13,991 nt of DNA from Acidilobaceae archaeon (GTDB taxonomy: Archaea; Thermoproteota; Thermoprotei_A; Sulfolobales; Acidilobaceae). The notes under the pieces were generated by a model. It was not told the origin of the DNA. It ran no database searches and saw nothing but the letters and a program-made list of their open reading frames with translations. The DNA lies in contig JALWGG010000262.1 of the NCBI GenBank assembly GCA_027013765.1, positions 1 through 13,991 on the forward strand, given 5' to 3'. The translations under genes were made by a program, and so were the position numbers. How positions within the stretch are numbered: the stretch's first letter is position 1; each line of letters starts with the position of its first letter. Below are positions 13,522 through 13,991 of the stretch, piece after piece.

Positions 13522-13991
13522 CTAGGCTTCCTCAGCCTTAGCCTCCTTAAATGGGCTTCCGGGTGCATAGTCTATTAGAGTCTCTTCATCTCTCGAAACC
13601 AGGTAGCCTGGAGACGTGACCCTCCTACCCCCAATGGCTATATGGCCGTGGACTATTAGCTGCCTCGCCTGGTAGATGGTCCTTGCAAGCCCCTTCTTAT
13701 AGACTACGGTCTGTAGCCTCCTCTCCAATATATTGCTAGCAGTCAAACCAAGCACGTCGTCTAGAGAAGCATTCTTCTCAACCAGCCCCATCTTATACAA
13801 TCTATCCAGGAGGCTCCTCGCAGCCTTAGCCCTCACCTCTTCAGGAAGTGCTAGAAGGCTCCTAGCCTGGTGCCTGAGCCTTCTTGCAAGCGTCTCAGCC
13901 TTCCACACCTCCCGCTTGTTCTTTAACCCATATCTGCCGACGAGCTCTATCTCCCTCTGGAGCCTTTCCTTTATCCAGGGATGCTTAGGCC
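13522..13991 (-). CDS. rps4: 30S ribosomal protein uS4 (S4), 5' end outside window
   Basis: Primary 16S rRNA-binding protein. The frame is open to the right edge of the window. Upstream of the GTG at 13908, which is an internal Val codon, it reads HPWIKERLQREIELVGRYGL and then KNKREVWKAE, a normal archaeal S4 N-terminal region. The gene is therefore longer than the 128 residues counted from that GTG, and probably lacks only the first 10-20 residues here. The S4 RNA-binding domain follows (LERRLQTVVYKKGLA, then QARQLIVHGHIAIGGRRV and SPGYLV). In archaea rps13 normally precedes it and would lie just outside. Confidence 0.95.
   Translation of the reverse strand, partial: PKHPWIKERLQREIELVGRYGLKNKREVWKAETLARRLRHQARSLLALPEEVRAKAARSLLDRLYKMGLVEKNASLDDVLGLTASNILERRLQTVVYKKGLARTIYQARQLIVHGHIAIGGRRVTSPGYLVSRDEETLIDYAPGSPFKEAKAEEA

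Noticed and set aside
13522..13908. rps4 as a complete 128-residue gene starting at GTG 13908
   Set aside because: The frame continues upstream to the window edge with clear S4 N-terminal sequence, so the gene is partial and this GTG is an internal codon.
1..13991. Mobile elements, CRISPR arrays, toxin-antitoxin pairs or defence islands
   Set aside because: I found no transposase, integrase, repeat-spacer pattern or defence-type gene; gene order and codon use are consistent with ordinary crenarchaeal chromosome throughout.

Overview
This window looks like chromosomal core DNA from a hyperthermophilic crenarchaeon, most likely of the Desulfurococcales/Acidilobales type; I cannot name the genus. 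The grounds are an archaeal ribosomal/RNA polymerase operon (rps4-rps11-rpoD-rpl18e-rpl13-rps9-rpoN-rps2), archaeal-type PheT, MptA and UbiD-family proteins, very heavy use of AGG/AGA for Arg and ATA for Ile, many GTG and TTG starts, and 4-nt stop/start overlaps. I see no transposon, CRISPR array, tRNA, rRNA or sign of recent transfer. No gene-free stretch exceeds 300 bases; the largest gaps are about 150 and 200 bases.

Layout. (1) Positions 1-3501, plus strand: pheS (5' end cut by the window), pheT and mptA, a housekeeping run making phenylalanyl-tRNA synthetase and the first pterin-pathway enzyme. The mptA frame overlaps pheT by 127 nt and has no ordinary start near its conserved region. 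(2) 3485-4948, minus strand: a four-CBS-domain protein, convergent with mptA and overlapping it by 17 nt, and a GNAT acetyltransferase. They are separated by an AT-rich 150-bp gap. (3) 4949-5145: a divergent regulatory region, partly GC-rich with a strong hairpin. (4) 5146-8198, plus strand: a tight three-gene operon of a maltokinase-like sugar kinase, a DUF2797-type protein and a ROK-family glucokinase. (5) 8199-8280: a short gap holding a three-tier 54-nt hairpin. (6) 8281-10114: an RNase H-fold (YqgF/RuvC-like) protein, overlapping a UbiD-family decarboxylase that probably acts in the archaeal modified mevalonate pathway. (7) 10115-13991, minus strand: the ribosomal/RNAP operon, read right to left from rps4 (5' end cut) to rps2. 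Its last stop codon directly abuts the stop of the UbiD gene.

Translation signals are unusually uniform. Ten starts have a GGTG core 5-7 nt upstream, and this fixes several non-ATG starts, including TTG for ROK, rps2 and rpoD and GTG at 8846 for the UbiD gene. The starts that break the pattern (mptA, the YqgF-like gene, the GNAT) are the ones worth checking. The least described material is the kinase/DUF2797/kinase operon, the YqgF-like protein with an unassigned N-terminal half, and the structured intergenic element before it. I found nothing I would call a new defence or mobile system.
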